A stretch of DNA of 64,000 bases. Origin: Saccharina japonica. Taxonomy: Eukaryota; Sar; Phaeophyceae; Laminariales; Laminariaceae. The position numbers were made by a program, and so were the translations under genes. Below the pieces are notes generated by a model that was not told the origin of the DNA, did no database searches, and saw nothing but the letters and a program-made list of their open reading frames with translations. Below, in pieces: positions 1-11,831 of the stretch (the stretch's first letter is position 1; the number at the start of each line of letters is the position of its first letter). Where the stretch lies: positions 286,052 through 350,051 of the forward strand of contig MEHQ01001643.1 in the NCBI GenBank assembly GCA_008828725.1. Reading direction: 5' to 3'.

Positions 1-3000
1 AACCGACCCCCTTCCAGCCTACAAGGGCGAACTTGGTGGATTTGTCACCTCCCGCAGTTTCGCTTCGTTGGGCGTCCGAGCGATCGTCGTAGACAAGCTT
101 GGCCATTTCTTCCGCTAGACCGGCGCCAAGGCTGGCGGCAGCGTTGGAGGCGCCGCCAGCAGCGATGACGACGACGACGCCGTCGGGTAGATCCGATACC
201 CACGCCGCAATCGCAGCGCAATCGGTCTCGATGCAGAGGGGAAACGTTCGTGCGTCAACCAAAACACCCGCTGTCGCGGAAACAGCAGCGGCGCAAAGAG
301 CCCCGCGGCCTCCGCCCGACAACCGGCACACCGTTGCACCGCCAACGAGAACAGACGCGTCTCCGTTACGCTCTTCAACGGCTGCGACGCACAGAGCGAG
401 GCCACCTCCGGGCTGCAATACGCCCAAGGACACACCGATAAGCGGCGAAGCCACCGGCTTGGGGGGAGTCCTCTCGCCACTTCCGGTAGGTGCTGGCCCG
501 CTTCCTCCTTCTCCGCGAGAGGCCACCCACTCGGCGTCCCCCGATTGTCGCGCCTCCTGTCGTGGTAACGTGCGAACCAAAAATTAAAAGTACGGAACCG
601 GCAAAAGACGAGAAAGGGCCGAATTGAACCGAACCGAACCGAACCGAACCGAACCGACCCGAAGGGCGCTATGCATCGTACAGGTACACGAACGCCGATA
701 GCAGGCTGAGTTGATATTCCACGGATTCGTGGTAGAAGTAACGCACCTGTTCTTCGTCGTCGAGGGTAGTTGGAGAAACGGCCATTGACTCGTACCCCTT
801 CAGCTCCTCTTGTTCCTCTGCAAGCCTGGTGGCAACCGGCGCCGTCTTGACCACCAAGCCGGTCTGAAGGACGTTTGCCAGCCACTTTTCAGGCACCCCG
901 TTTCGACGCGACAACACCTCCACCCATCTGCGCGTGTACCTGCCCATCATCGACATATATGGCGGGTAGGGTCGAAAGTTCAGGGGGGGGGCATGCGATG
1001 CTTGACGTGGAAGCTTTCCCAGGGCGGGCCCAGGAGCACCACAAAGTAAAGCATGGCACGCGTTACAAGGACTTCTTCGTCTTTCGAAGTCGAGGGTGCA
1101 GCGCAGATGCGAGCGCGAAGGCCTGCAGGGGTTGGTGCGCGACCGCTTGTTCGTGACAAAACCTTCTTGGCACCGCCTCCTATGTGGTTGCAAGTTTGGC
1201 GGCGGAAGCCGTCCCGTCGCTACAGGACGGCCAGCCAAAACGTGGCACAGCGGTGGCGAAGCGCGGCGACCTGCCGGTGGTGCACGCCATTTTTTCCGGG
1301 CTACTTGGGGCGCTGCCGTGACCTGTGACGCCACCGAGAAGCCCTCTGAAACCGAGACTGGGCTTCCTCCGGTGTTTCGTGAGCTGCGGCAATACACCCC
1401 TCACCTGCGAGTGACGTCCACACAGTCGTTCCTGTCGAAGGCAATCACGTAGGACAGTCTCTTGTTCCACCCTTGCTCGTACATGAGCGGCTTGTCCAGC
1501 TTGTTCTCACAAGGGTCGGCATGCACCCACCTATTCTTAGCCGGAATCCAGATCTGAGACGAAACGGCACGATGCGAAGTTGACAATCGTTAGCGGATGT
1601 CAACCTTTTATACCTGCAACAGGACATTTACAGTGGGGCACATGAGTCTCTCGTCAACCAACGATAACATTTTGCGACTGCCGGCTTTGGACAAGCGAGC
1701 GGGCTGTGCAATATATACGGTGGAACAATGTCCTCCTTGACACGGTTTATCTCCTACACTGCGACTGAGGGGAAATCGGGGCTGGCGATTACAGGGCCCA
1801 CAATTGAAACCACTGGACACGTGCGAACAAGGCAAGGGTGCAAAAGGGGAGACTGGCTGCGTGGTGGAGCTTTGAACACCTCAATCGATTCGCCTGATGA
1901 CAACAAAACTCCGACGAAGTTTCATGTGAGAGTAGTGACAACAACTGACCTCGGCCCATACATGATCCGTCCAATCCAGGACGTGCCTCGCCTCCAAGCC
2001 GACCGTTCGACACAAAAGAATGAAGCAGTTCGCAAACTCGCCGCATCGTCCCTGCGTCCATAGTCCAGGGTTTCAAAACGATGCATGTTAATCACACCAA
2101 TGTGTCACAGTAAAAAAGGTGGAAACATTAAACGGCGCAAAGACAACGACACGGCGCGGGGCTGACCCTCCTCCCCAAGCAGTCTAGACTCAATTGACGG
2201 CTCCGTCGTGCACGGTCGATCTCCCAGCAAAACATTGCTTGCACAGCGATCCACAAGCCAACTTTTAAGCAAAAACAACTGCACAGCAGCTCTCGCTCAC
2301 GTTCCGCGTCTCGAGCAGCTTCCCCGGGTCATTGTAGCGGGGGAAGCGCGTCTGCGCCCCGCAGTCCTTACACCCGTACACTTCCACCCTGGATGCCATG
2401 AACGCAGCTTCCCCCAGATTAGGCCCCTGGACCCCCTTGCTTTCCAATGACGCACCACGAGCGCCGCAAGCAGAACAGGGGGGCTTGTTCGTCCACTTGA
2501 AAAATTCCTTCTTGAACCAGCTGGGAGGGACGGGACCGGGTGTTCGGACTAAGTTGATGGTGGTAACGCTGCCATGCTTTTCTTGTGGCGCGGCAATTAG
2601 GCTGACGGTAGTGATTCAGGGTTAGCGCTAGGCACGAAGTTTGGTCTGCAAGGCCGACCGAAGAGATCCAGCTTTTTCGGCCTCTCACTTCCCGCGGAAA
2701 ACACACGGGCATTCTCGACGTATTCAAAAGCCCTCTCCATCGACCTAGAGTAACAAAAATCACTCCGGTATGCTATTAATATCACGTTATGAAATACGTA
2801 ACATAATACCTACTACCTGGTACTGTTTAGTGGTATGAAACAGGAAATATTATCCAAGCTGGATTTCTTATTTGAGAATGAGTGCGGTCTACAATTAACT
2901 CCAGTATAACGACTCAACACTTTTTTTAAAATCTCAGTCTGCCTTTCTTACTGCTCAAAGTTTCTTATTAGGTGTCCTGTGCTGTACCTCAACAGGGCGC

Positions 3001-6000
3001 GAGCCAAGCACTCCTCCTCGGACCCCCCCCCCGCGGCGGCTACCTTCGCCGCTCTCTGGGCGATAGTCCCCTCGCCACCCTCGGGAGGTAGCACAGCCCG
3101 CGCCTTGGCCTGCGTCATGGGGTGCTCGTACTCAAGCACCCTGCTGCTTCCGCTCGAAATACGCTCCCTCATCGCTACCATGCCCTTGGTCTCGCCACTG
3201 GCTGCGGACACACCATGAGCAGCGTAGTACACCTGATCAGCGGCACTGGCAGCCGCCGCTTCGGCGGAGGTGGCCGCCGGGGATCCCGGTGGGTAGACCT
3301 CGATTCCGGCGTCCGCTCGCCCCGAAAATACGTCAGAGCCGAAGCCTCGGTCGCATGCCTCCTTCGACTGGCAGACGAAGGTCGAAGATTCCGATATCGA
3401 AGGAGAGGGCTTGGCCTGAAGGGAGCAGGTGATATTGTACCGGGGGGGGGGGGGGGGGGGGGGCGTACTCATTTGTTTGCTTGCCTTAGTTACTTGACCC
3501 TTGACCATGCGTCCCTTTCGAGAAGAGGGGGGGGGGTGTACTTCATTTTCATGCATGGCCGTAGTCGTATGACTATAGACCACGCATTCCTTTTGAGACG
3601 GATCACCGTTCTTACTCCAACTAAAGACCTCCAACAGTTGGGCGCTCATCACGTCGTCTCCATATACTAAATGGAAAAAAAATGCTAATCTTATCAGGTT
3701 CCTGTTTCGCCATCTGTGGCCACCATGTATCTCCTAGGATTGCGATCGTTTTCTCGCTACCATCTAGTGTACCAAACTTGTCCATGTCACGTTCTTCTAT
3801 TTTCCTCATCTCCTCTAACACATCCCGTCCCTCCTTCGAGAAGGGGGGAGGGGCGTACTCATGTGTTGCTTGCCTTAGTCATTCCGCCATTGACCACGCA
3901 TCCCTTTCGAGACGGAGGACCGGGGGCACAAAACGTTACGATACTACGACGATGTGTGTGCCACAATCAAATCTGACAAGACCTCACAGAAGTTGCTGTG
4001 TATCGGCCGCACCTGCTCCTCCATCCCGAATTAGTGGTACCGTACTATAGGTCGGGGGCGGTTTCGATCACCACAAAAGCCGATCATGACACCCCGGTGC
4101 TCGAGAACAGGCGTACGTGAGACTCACCCTGCCAGGAACGAAGCAGTTCTCGGCGCAGGTCTTGCACACCAAAAGAAGAGACTCAGGGCCGGCGCTGCGC
4201 TTCTGCAGATCGGTAAGATCTGCCTGCGGCAGCAACGACTCCTCACGGATAACGTATGCAGGCTGCTTTACGGGCCTCTTCCCGAAAAACCTGAAGTCGA
4301 GGGCGGTGGAGGACAATGAAAGGCACAATGGTTGAGGGAGACACGCAGCGACTGGGGTGCTGCCAACAGATACAAATACGCATTTTCCATCTGCGTGCGC
4401 TCGGCTGAAACGACCATAAAGGCGCGCCAGAGACGACCCGGCTTCACGCGAGTCTTGAGAGGGCCCTTATTCTTCTCCGTCCCGACCGGCAGAACCATCG
4501 CACTCGACGGAAAGGAACATAATTTTGAAAATATAACGCGTGTGATGTGATTGTATGATAAGCAGTTTCTTTCATCGCGTTATCGCTCACGTTCGAGAGC
4601 AGCACTCGTCCCATGCAGGCGCAGCATCAACCACACCCTTTGAGTTTTTCGATTGGGCATTCTGTGCTAAGTCCCCGCTGCCACCTTGCCCTCCAGCGCC
4701 GGCCGCTCGCTTCGTCACCCTCACGACGGGGTAGTTGCCGTACATGCCACCGCCCGTTCCCTGCAGAGCCGCGGTGAGGCTAGCGTCGGTGTCAATCGGC
4801 CTGTTGGAGTCGCCTCCAGTAAGCGCTTGCTCGTCGAGTTCGATGTCGGAAATCGAGAGCACCTGTGAAAACAAAGTCCACGGCAATCAATCGGCGACGG
4901 AGGGTTCAAAGGGAAGCCGCGTCCAACATGGGCGAGGTAACTGCAGCGATGAAGTAAACACACGCGCCGGAGGGGGGGCGAAAGCAACGCAGCAAAAAAA
5001 GTGACTCCTGGATAATTTGGCAACCGCGTGCGTTCACGAAGCACTGGTTCGCACCGTAACAGCTCTACAGCAGCAGTTCCATCGTGTTTTGTCGTCCATA
5101 GCACGGCATGGCCAGCTGCTGTAGACACGCGAGTCTGCGGTCGTCGGCCGGGGGTCGCGTGGGAGGAGGGGGGGCGCACCTGAAACTTGAATATTTCCAG
5201 CCCTTCCGAAGGGTGCACCTCTATCTCCGTCTCTTCTGATACCAGGATGAAGCCCTCGCCGCTCTCCCGCGTCTTTTCTCGTTCGAAGCGAAGCTTGACT
5301 GTGACGGGTCCGCCCGCAGCGCTGCGCGGAGGAGTGTGAGAGGGGGGCGCCGAAAAAAGGGGATCCTGGTTTGCTTAGGAGTTGGGTGGGTGGTTTGATC
5401 GTCAAGACTATGTTTTTGGCCGGTGTACACGCTACGGTCTGACGTCACACCCTTGTCGGCGGTATGAAGGGCAACTCTACCAAGTCACGCGCCGACCCGA
5501 AGGAGCCATACCTCCAAACCTATCGTTAAGGGGTACGTAAAAGCCAGACAGTCCAACTGGTAAGTTTTAACGATGGGATATCAAGCTAACGAGCAACACC
5601 CGGCCCGCGTATCGCCCCCACGAGAAGCGCCTGGGCACGTGATGAATATAAAATAAAAAATAAAAATAAAAAACACCTCAGCTGAGAGATCGTTGTATTT
5701 TTCCTGAAAACTCATATTTTCAAGCTTGGTGTTATACTAATAGTCATACTACTTAAGTCATACTTCGATCGCGAGCGCTACGGGGTGTGTAGGTTTTCGA
5801 GTGGTCTACAAAATCTGACAGTTTTTGTGCGTAACGGACTCACTACGAACAGGGTGCACCTTTGTTAGCAGTGGCTACTGCTGCAGTTTTTACGGTATAC
5901 TCCCTGAAGGTGTTGACAGTACGAGTAGCCAGGCTAAAGTCCATCGTCTTCGAGGTACATGTTTCGGTTGACGACGGCAACCAATCGTTCCGTCGCTGAG

Positions 6001-6684
6001 CAGTACGTTGTCCCGTTCTTCGATAAAAGCAGCGATACACGGCATGAACATTGCGGTCGGCGTATAGGGCAGGTTGCCTCTACGGTGCGTCTGTCCACCG
6101 CCGCACCTCGCGGATGCCTTGTGCTGTAAAACTTTCTGCTCCACGGCCTGGATGTTGGCCCCGCGGTACTCGTCGACCTTGCCCCCACCGACGTAGAAGT
6201 GGAAGGTCGGGAAGGCGCGCACGCCGGCGGCTATGATGGCGTCGCGGCTGTTGTGCTCGTACACCTGACACACATTGGACATTTGGAGCGGCAGCAGAAA
6301 CAAAGGAGTAACTCATCACGGCAAGCTTGAAATACCCCGACCGCTGCAATGGTTCTCACATGACCTTTCTACGCAACCACCTTCGATTGCATCTCGATTG
6401 TTCAGGCCGACAACGCTCCCAAGACTCTTGCCCACTGCTGTTATACGCACAACCATCGGCAGTTGGAGTGACCAGAAAAGGCACTAGAGCGAGACACTAC
6501 AGTAGCGCACCTTCACGAATTCGACGTCAGGAGTCCTCCTCGCCAGGGCTTCGTAGGCTGGAGCTACCCTCCTGCATGGCCCGCACCACGTCGCTGTGAA
6601 CTTCACAACCAAAAGCTTCCCCGCTGTCCTCCGGGACAGTTCGTGAAACTCTGAGCTGGCCACCTCTCTCACCGACATCGTCAA
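1..6684 (-). CDS. Thioredoxin-UBL-peptide:N-glycanase-ILEI fusion protein (3' end beyond window)
   Basis: Predicted cytosolic PNGase, which removes N-glycans from misfolded glycoproteins in ER-associated degradation. Eleven exons with consistent phases: 6511-6684, 6107-6264, 5180-5321, 4591-4862, 4128-4290, 2988-3415, 2301-2520, 1950-2051, 1405-1553, 747-939, and 556 to the left edge (about 850 residues so far). Exons 1-2 are a thioredoxin fold with WCGPC and the cis-Pro region RAFPTF. Exons 3-4 resemble the ubiquitin-like N-terminus of plant PNGases ([10 protein letters not shown]). Exon 7 holds the zinc pairs PPCSACG and YGCKDCG. Exon 8 holds the catalytic Cys (RCGEFANCF, codon 2043-2045) and His (DWTDHVWAE); exon 9 holds the Asp (WVHADPCE). 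Exon 11 has the PNGase tail motif RQSGDAEW then RGE, followed by an ILEI/FAM3-like domain ending FALVGWKG. Exon 5 has an extra CKTCAENC pair of unknown role. Start: ATG 6684, just before the thioredoxin domain. PNGase identity is very strong; ILEI is moderate. Confidence 0.9.
2826..2981. mobile_element. MITE copy (AATAAGAAAC family) beside a PNGase splice donor
   Basis: Diverged foldback repeat related to copies near 11.2, 39.2 and 61.6 kb. It contains the shared phrases GGATTTCTTATTTGAGAA and GTTTCTTATTAGGTGTCCTG. Its right edge ends next to the donor of PNGase exon 6 (exon end 2988, intron GT at 2986-2987). No coding capacity, so presumed non-autonomous. Confidence 0.5.
3438..3935. repeat. 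Poly-G tract and partial dispersed repeats in a PNGase intron
   Basis: Inside the intron between PNGase exons 5 and 6. A G run of more than 20 bases (about 3440-3463) is followed by two related direct copies (about 3464-3600 and 3832-3935) sharing GCGTACTCAT, CTTGCCTTAG and CATCCCTTTCGAGA. A fragment of the GTCATACGAC dispersed family (see 62283-62665) lies at about 3535-3590. No coding signal. Confidence 0.55.
5660..5855. repeat. Dispersed repeat, copy in PNGase intron 2
   Basis: About 190 bp resembling 31050-31210 and a shorter piece at 13925-14000. Shared phrases are AGCTGAGAGAT/AGCTGTGAGA, CAAGCTTGGTG, GGTCTACAAAATC and GACAGTTTTTG. No terminal inverted repeats are obvious; it is a non-coding interspersed repeat. 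Confidence 0.5.
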
Positions 6685-6904
6685 AAATCTCGTTTATTGA
6701 AGCCGCGCTTGCGCCTGGACGAACAGCAAGCATCGCAAAGCATACGTAGATGGGGCAAGTGGTGGGTGGTGGGCTTCTATATTTAGTAGTGTTGAATGTC
6801 AAATATATACACAGACAGTGCTCTCGAGCACAGCCAATGGGACCCCGTGAACTGCCGTAGTTACAAGGTAAACCTCTCGCCTCAAAAAACAAATCAATTC
6901 ATTC

Positions 6905-7440
6905 GACGCTGTCATCCATTGCAGGTCCGCCTCACAAGCGGCTCTTAGCAGCATGCAGCTCACCCTTCATGCGACTCGCCCAGCACCTCACGGCGCTTCG
7001 CGCTTGGTGAAAGCAATGTCTGCCTGGTTGATGAAAACCCAACGTGCTCCGTCCCGGCATTGTAGGGATGCCAGGGTCTATGGTCATACGACTACGGCCA
7101 TGCACGATCATAGCACACTCCCCCCGAGGGTCTATGGTCATACGACTACGGCCATGGATGAATATCGAGTACACCCCCCCCCCCCCCCTGGTCGAAATTA
7201 AATCAATTCCTTGGAGGCTGTCGTCCATATGCAAGTCCGCCTCACAGGCGGTTCTTAGCAGGATGCAGCTCACCCTCCATGCGACTCGCCCAATACCGCA
7301 CGGCGCTTCGCGCTTCATGCAAGCAATGTCTGCCTGGTTGGTGAAAACATAACGTGCTCCTTCCCGGCATTGTAGGAATGCGAGGGTCTATGGTCATACG
7401 ACTACTGCCGTGCACGACATGAGTACACCACCCCCCCTGG
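6905..7440 (-). repeat. Two copies of the GTCATACGAC dispersed repeat
   Basis: Two head-to-tail, partly duplicated copies (about 6905-7195 and 7200-7440). Each contains the module CTTAGCAG..ATGCAGCTCACC, GCGACTCGCCCA, CGGCGCTTCGCGCTT, GCAATGTCTGCCTGGTTG and GGTCTATGGTCATACGAC. Each ends in a C-rich run on the plus strand. Further copies in the opposite orientation lie at about 50103, 52468 and 62283. The longer copies show this is the distal half of a roughly 380-bp element. No conserved ORF. Confidence 0.75.
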
Positions 7441-7807
7441 CCGACCCCGGTTGCTCTCTTACTTCGTTGTTGCGTACTGGGTTCAGAGCCATTCCCAACG
7501 CTTGCCGACTTGTGTCGAATTTTGCTTGATTTCACACTACAGATGTCCGTGCGGTTCGGTTGTCGGCATTGGCCATATAGCCTTGAGGAGACACTCGACG
7601 CGTAAAAACAAAGCAAACCTCTTTGCCGGCAACTGGACTCATGATAGTGCTCCCCTCGCTTTCATCTACAGCTCCATATACTTCCATCAGTTTCAGTTGT
7701 GGACCGGCTCGTGCTACTCGTGCTCGTAGGCTGTCGCAGGTTTGTCGAGTCGATGGCGGCTTCGGGCGCCACTTTTGTGATCAGCGGATCGCTCCGCTCC
7801 TACCACG

Positions 7808-8032
7808 GTGATCGCACAGGCGGCACCCGCCCCACGGGAACCGTTGCTGCGTGTGGAATCGGGTGAAGCCACCTTGCATATCCCAAGTTTCCAGCGGCCC
7901 CCGGATGGTGTAACGGAACACAGGCTGACGAACGCGCTGCGTACAGCAGGGGTCCCTCATTATGGCGGTGGTGTGCCAGAGCTATATGACCGCCTTATAG
8001 AGGGAAGCCGCCTTACTCATTCCAGGTTATGA
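7808..8032 (+). CDS. Short ORF with a possible SAP-like motif
   Basis: A 74-codon ATG-to-stop frame. Residues about 35-68 (TEHRLTNALRTAGVPHYGGG then VPELYDRLIEG) have the helix-loop-helix spacing of SAP DNA-binding motifs (L..aL...G.p..G..eLy.Rl). The flanks hold short direct repeats of TATATGACCGCCTTATA type, and no exon border could be anchored, so this may be a remnant inside a repeat rather than a gene. The SAP reading is inference from pattern only. Confidence 0.22.
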   Translation: MIAQAAPAPREPLLRVESGEATLHIPSFQRPPDGVTEHRLTNALRTAGVPHYGGGVPELYDRLIEGSRLTHSRL

Positions 8033-8454
8033 GTGCAATTCCCCAGTCGCGCCAAGCGATTTTGACCGCCTTATATCGGGATACCGCCATATGCAGACCG
8101 CCTTGTTGGGGGACCCCCACTGTATGTAGCGTCAACTTCGTGGCCATGTTCGTGGGGAATGGCACCCGCCGGTAGTAAGCCGCCGCAAAACCCGTGCCAG
8201 TTCGGCCTACAGTAGGCTACTGCTGTCTATATAGGGGTGAATGGTGTATGATGTAGCCGCGGCGGCGATTGCGGCGGCTCCAGCAGCTGGGGATGCCAGG
8301 GAGGCCTCCGCCATGCCGGGATCGGGGATAGCTGTGACGACTAGCGCTCTGGCGTGTAAGCGTCGCCCTCTCTCTGAACCTGGCGATTCCCCGTATATTA
8401 CTCGGTTGAGCCGATCGCTTCTTTTCTCAGGTGTTGTGCGCCAAGGTTAGGTTT

Positions 8455-9020
8455 GGAGCTAGTGGTGTACTCGTAGTCGTACCGGTGTAAGATAATCATA
8501 ACGGTACAGGTACCGGTATAGGTGGTACCGGTAGGTCTACATCGCACACGTACATGGCGCACCCATTGCCCCCACTGCTGTAACATACAACACGGTACGC
8601 GTACCCGAGGTACAGCAGTACCTGGTATAAGGATGCCGGCAGGGCAGCTAAACGACAACAGCAGGAACGAACGTAAGATAACCTACAGCAGTACCAGGTA
8701 TTACGTAGAGTAAGTGCCGGGGGTGAAAAGGGAAGGCGTGTGTGAGCACGGCTTGTCCAGAAGGCCTCCGAGCGTAGAAAGGCATGCAAGATGAGCTTGG
8801 AAGTACCGGTACAAGTAGACTGGGGGGTCGTGGAAGGGTGGAGATGAAAGGTGGACGTCCCAGCACCATGCACAACAGGTACGTATCATATGTACGAGTA
8901 CTCGTAGGTATACGAGGACGTATCATACGATGTTTTACATCATACCGGTACCAGGTATGTACATATCATGCCTGTAAAGTGCGGAGGATATAAACAGAGG
9001 AATTCCTACGTAGAAAAGTG
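8455..9020. repeat. Region dense in GTACCGGTA / TACCAGGTA palindromic words
   Basis: Low-complexity intergenic DNA packed with short self-complementary words such as GGTACAGGTACCGGTA, GTACGAGTACTCGTAGG and CATACCGGTACCAGGTATG. Several short frames cross it on both strands, but none has exon borders or recognisable domains. Confidence 0.5.
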
Positions 9021-9029
9021 TGCTACGTT

Positions 9030-11180
9030 CGGGTATATCGATGTGGCGGTATGTGCGATCTCTCGTCAGCTCGTGGTTGGCCAAATCTCCCTCCCGACCA
9101 CGACCGAGAGTGCAGCCGTACGAGTACCGACTTGTACGAGTATACCAAGGCATGTGAGAAACGACGCATTGACGCAAGAACAACGAAAGCAGTCCACAAG
9201 CTATTCATAGTCCACAGGCACGAGTTGCAGTAGCAGCGAGCATGCGAGAACGGACTCGTGATCTCCCGCTATATATCCCGGTATTGAGGTTGAGGTCTGT
9301 TCACGACCCACTCGATTTTGGGCAGGGTCTTGCCGAAGACCCTCACACTGCGCGGCAACTTCTTGCAACACACAGAAGAAGTAGCACAGGTACTGGATGG
9401 AGGCAATCTCGATATGACGGCACAAGCAGGAGCACTGCTGCACTGCTGTAGTTGTGTGATATCATCAGCCAAAACCGCTGTGATGCAACTCCACTTCGTA
9501 CAACCCTTCTCCCCGAAGGAAAATCTCGCGCTCGTTCTCTATCCGATTTCATGTGCACAGCCATAGTGAGATATACAAGTAGAGGAGCTACCTGATACGT
9601 TCTCACCACTCGGCTGTTCGTAGCAAACTCCTCCTCCAGCGCCCGCCCTGAGAGCACCAAGTCTCCACCCCTTCTTTGCGTCACTCGAAAGAGATCTCCA
9701 GAACCTGAGCAGAAGCAGCGAAGACATAACACAATTTTATTGGCCATATAATCCCGCCGCATTTTATTGGCCAATCACATGCCTCTAGATTCAGATGCCT
9801 CGCATACCGCCGAGTCCGAAAGCAGTATTCCTGCGCCCGCGACGGGCCGAACACACCGCCGTGCGGTATTTCTTCGACAGCGTATTGCTGAAGATGTGTC
9901 TGCACAGTGGCACATCTAGCGGTGCGACCGCTCTACCGAGCCTGAGTGAACTTGTGCCGAGGAAAAGCCCTCCAATATGGCAGGTCATGTTTTGGACTCC
10001 GCTGGAAGTAATGCTGGTGAGCGTGTCATCTACAGTGTGTACGTAGAGATTTACCTGGTCATCACGTACAAGTTTGCTCCCTGATATCTGACCATCTTGC
10101 GGGAGTGCTCGACGTGCGCAAGAGAAGAAGAATACCTTGCGGACATGTGTTGAAGACGTGCTTTGCGGGGGGGAGCTGAGAGCAGAAGGGGTTGTATGAC
10201 AGCTCCACTGCTGATTTCGCCTTTTTTTGCCGGGTACTTGTGCTCTCATTCGGGCAGCACTTTCGACGGTTGATATTCGACACTCGTTCTTGCGGTACTG
10301 CTGACTGCTGACTGTATCTGTGGACTGGTACAGGGTAGAATATTCGTACTGCTGTATCTGTTGATACAGGATACAGACAGCAAGCGCTTCGGGCAGTTTA
10401 GCTGCTGGGCAGCGCTCCAGGCAGCGCGGCTGCTGTGTACGAGGACGCGTGTTATTTAGTAGTCGTTTCTGACAATTGCGGCGTCGGATGCAGACTTAGC
10501 TGCAGGCAACAACACCTATTATATCTACGTACTGAGATTAGAATGCAGCGGCTACGTACGAACGATGTACGAGTATTGCCGCCGTATACCGCCCACTCGT
10601 CGTCAACAGCAATCAGTCTATTAGTCTATCAATCTCATGACCGCCCCTGCTGCACAAGTAACGGCGGTGTGTGGTGTTTTACGAGAACTCGAGCACAACA
10701 GCAATCATTCCGTTGTTCCTTCCTCGGCACTGCAACCCTCCACCCTCCATTGTTTGTTACAAGTCTTCGTATCATAGCAACGGCATCATTTCAGCATACG
10801 GTACAGCCGAAGTAACCTACAGTAGTAGTAGAAAGGACGGTAAGAACACATCAGCAGCAGTATAGTCGTACCATACTGTATCACGTGTACTGGTATCGTT
10901 TTGGCACGTGGCACCGCCGCCACCGTCCGTGTAAACCAAGAGTACCCTCGTCCACTTCTTCCTCTGGTTCTGGTAATTTCCAGGTATTTTCCTGGTAATT
11001 TCACAATACCAGCACTTTTGGCACTTGGTCTTGCTTGGTCTGCTTTGAGTCAGCGATGAGTAATTTATGGTGCTTATCTAACAAAAAAAGCACAATTCAG
11101 GGTTCGAGTCCACCCGTCGTCCGTCTTGGCCTTTTTCAAAGAAAGTGCGTACAGCCTTGGTACAGCAGTAAAGGGCACCT
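9030..11180. other. Intergenic stretch without a recognisable gene
   Basis: Many short overlapping frames on both strands, none with domain signatures or consistent splice borders. Near 11095 a tRNA B-box-like GGTTCGAGTCC follows a small hairpin (GTGCTT...AAGCAC), but there is no A box, so no tRNA is called. Scattered CAGTACCTGGTA-type words are present. Confidence 0.4.
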
Positions 11181-11184
11181 ATTA

Positions 11185-11345
11185 ATAGTAAGAAACAGGC
11201 TATCAAGAAAGCCAGGCTGAGATTTAGAGGAAAATAATAAATTCGAGAGTTTTTATCTTGAACTTACAGTAGTGTAGAGAACAAACACCCTCTCACAAAT
11301 AAGAAATCCAGTCTGGACCAGCTTTCTTGTTTCTTATTGTAAATA
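11185..11345. mobile_element. MITE, AATAAGAAAC family
   Basis: Foldback element with inverted ends: left ATAGTAAGAAACAGGCT, right AGCTTTCTTGTTTCTTATTG. The interior matches the copy at 61.6 kb (GAGATTTAGA..., AATTCGAGAGTTTTTATC, CCCTCTC.CAAATAAGAAA). No ORF, so presumed non-autonomous and mobilised in trans. Confidence 0.7.
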
Positions 11346-11559
11346 CTCGTATTTTACAGGTGTCTTGAACTACTACTGAACTGTATCTGAAAGCCATGGG
11401 TATATGGCTGACTAAAAGCAAGAAGAGGCACCATACAGCAGTAGTAGCTGACTTTTAGCTCACTCAGTGGTTATGGTGCATATCTATTAATAGAAACCTC
11501 CTGTCGGGGTACTGGTATAACATCTGTTCGCATCCTGGTATATGCATACTAGTCATTAA

Positions 11560-11831
11560 GAGCAGCATCAGTAGGCCCAGGCCTTTAAGGCACGCCGCAG
11601 GCGCAAATAGGCATATGGAGATAGGCCCGCCGCAGGCGAAAAAAATTGAAATAGGCACGTAGATAGGCAAATGCCTGAAATGCCTTAAACGTGCCTATCT
11701 ATGCCTGAAATAATGCCTTAAACGTGCCTGAAACCGTCAAGGCACATCCCACACTAATTTCAAGTAGTTTTAGAGTTTCAGGCATAAATGCCTATCTTGC
11801 TCAATCCCATACTAATTTCAAGTAGTTTAAG
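11560..11831. repeat. AGGC/GCCT-rich subrepeat cluster
   Basis: Repeated words ATGCCTGAAAT, GCCTTAAACGTGCCT and two copies of ATACTAATTTCAAGTAGTTT-like sequence. CCGCCGCAGGCGAAAAA here is nearly the same as a motif inside the 56-kb hAT-like element, which suggests a remnant of a related element. It abuts the TIR element beginning at about 11830. Confidence 0.4.

Noticed and set aside
99..587. 162-codon plus-strand ORF
   Set aside because: It is antisense to PNGase exon 11, whose frame is supported by splice phase and the RQSG...RGE and ILEI-like motifs.
11035..11115. Possible tRNA gene (GGTTCGAGTCC)
   Set aside because: Only a B-box-like word is present; there is no A box, acceptor stem or usable anticodon arm.
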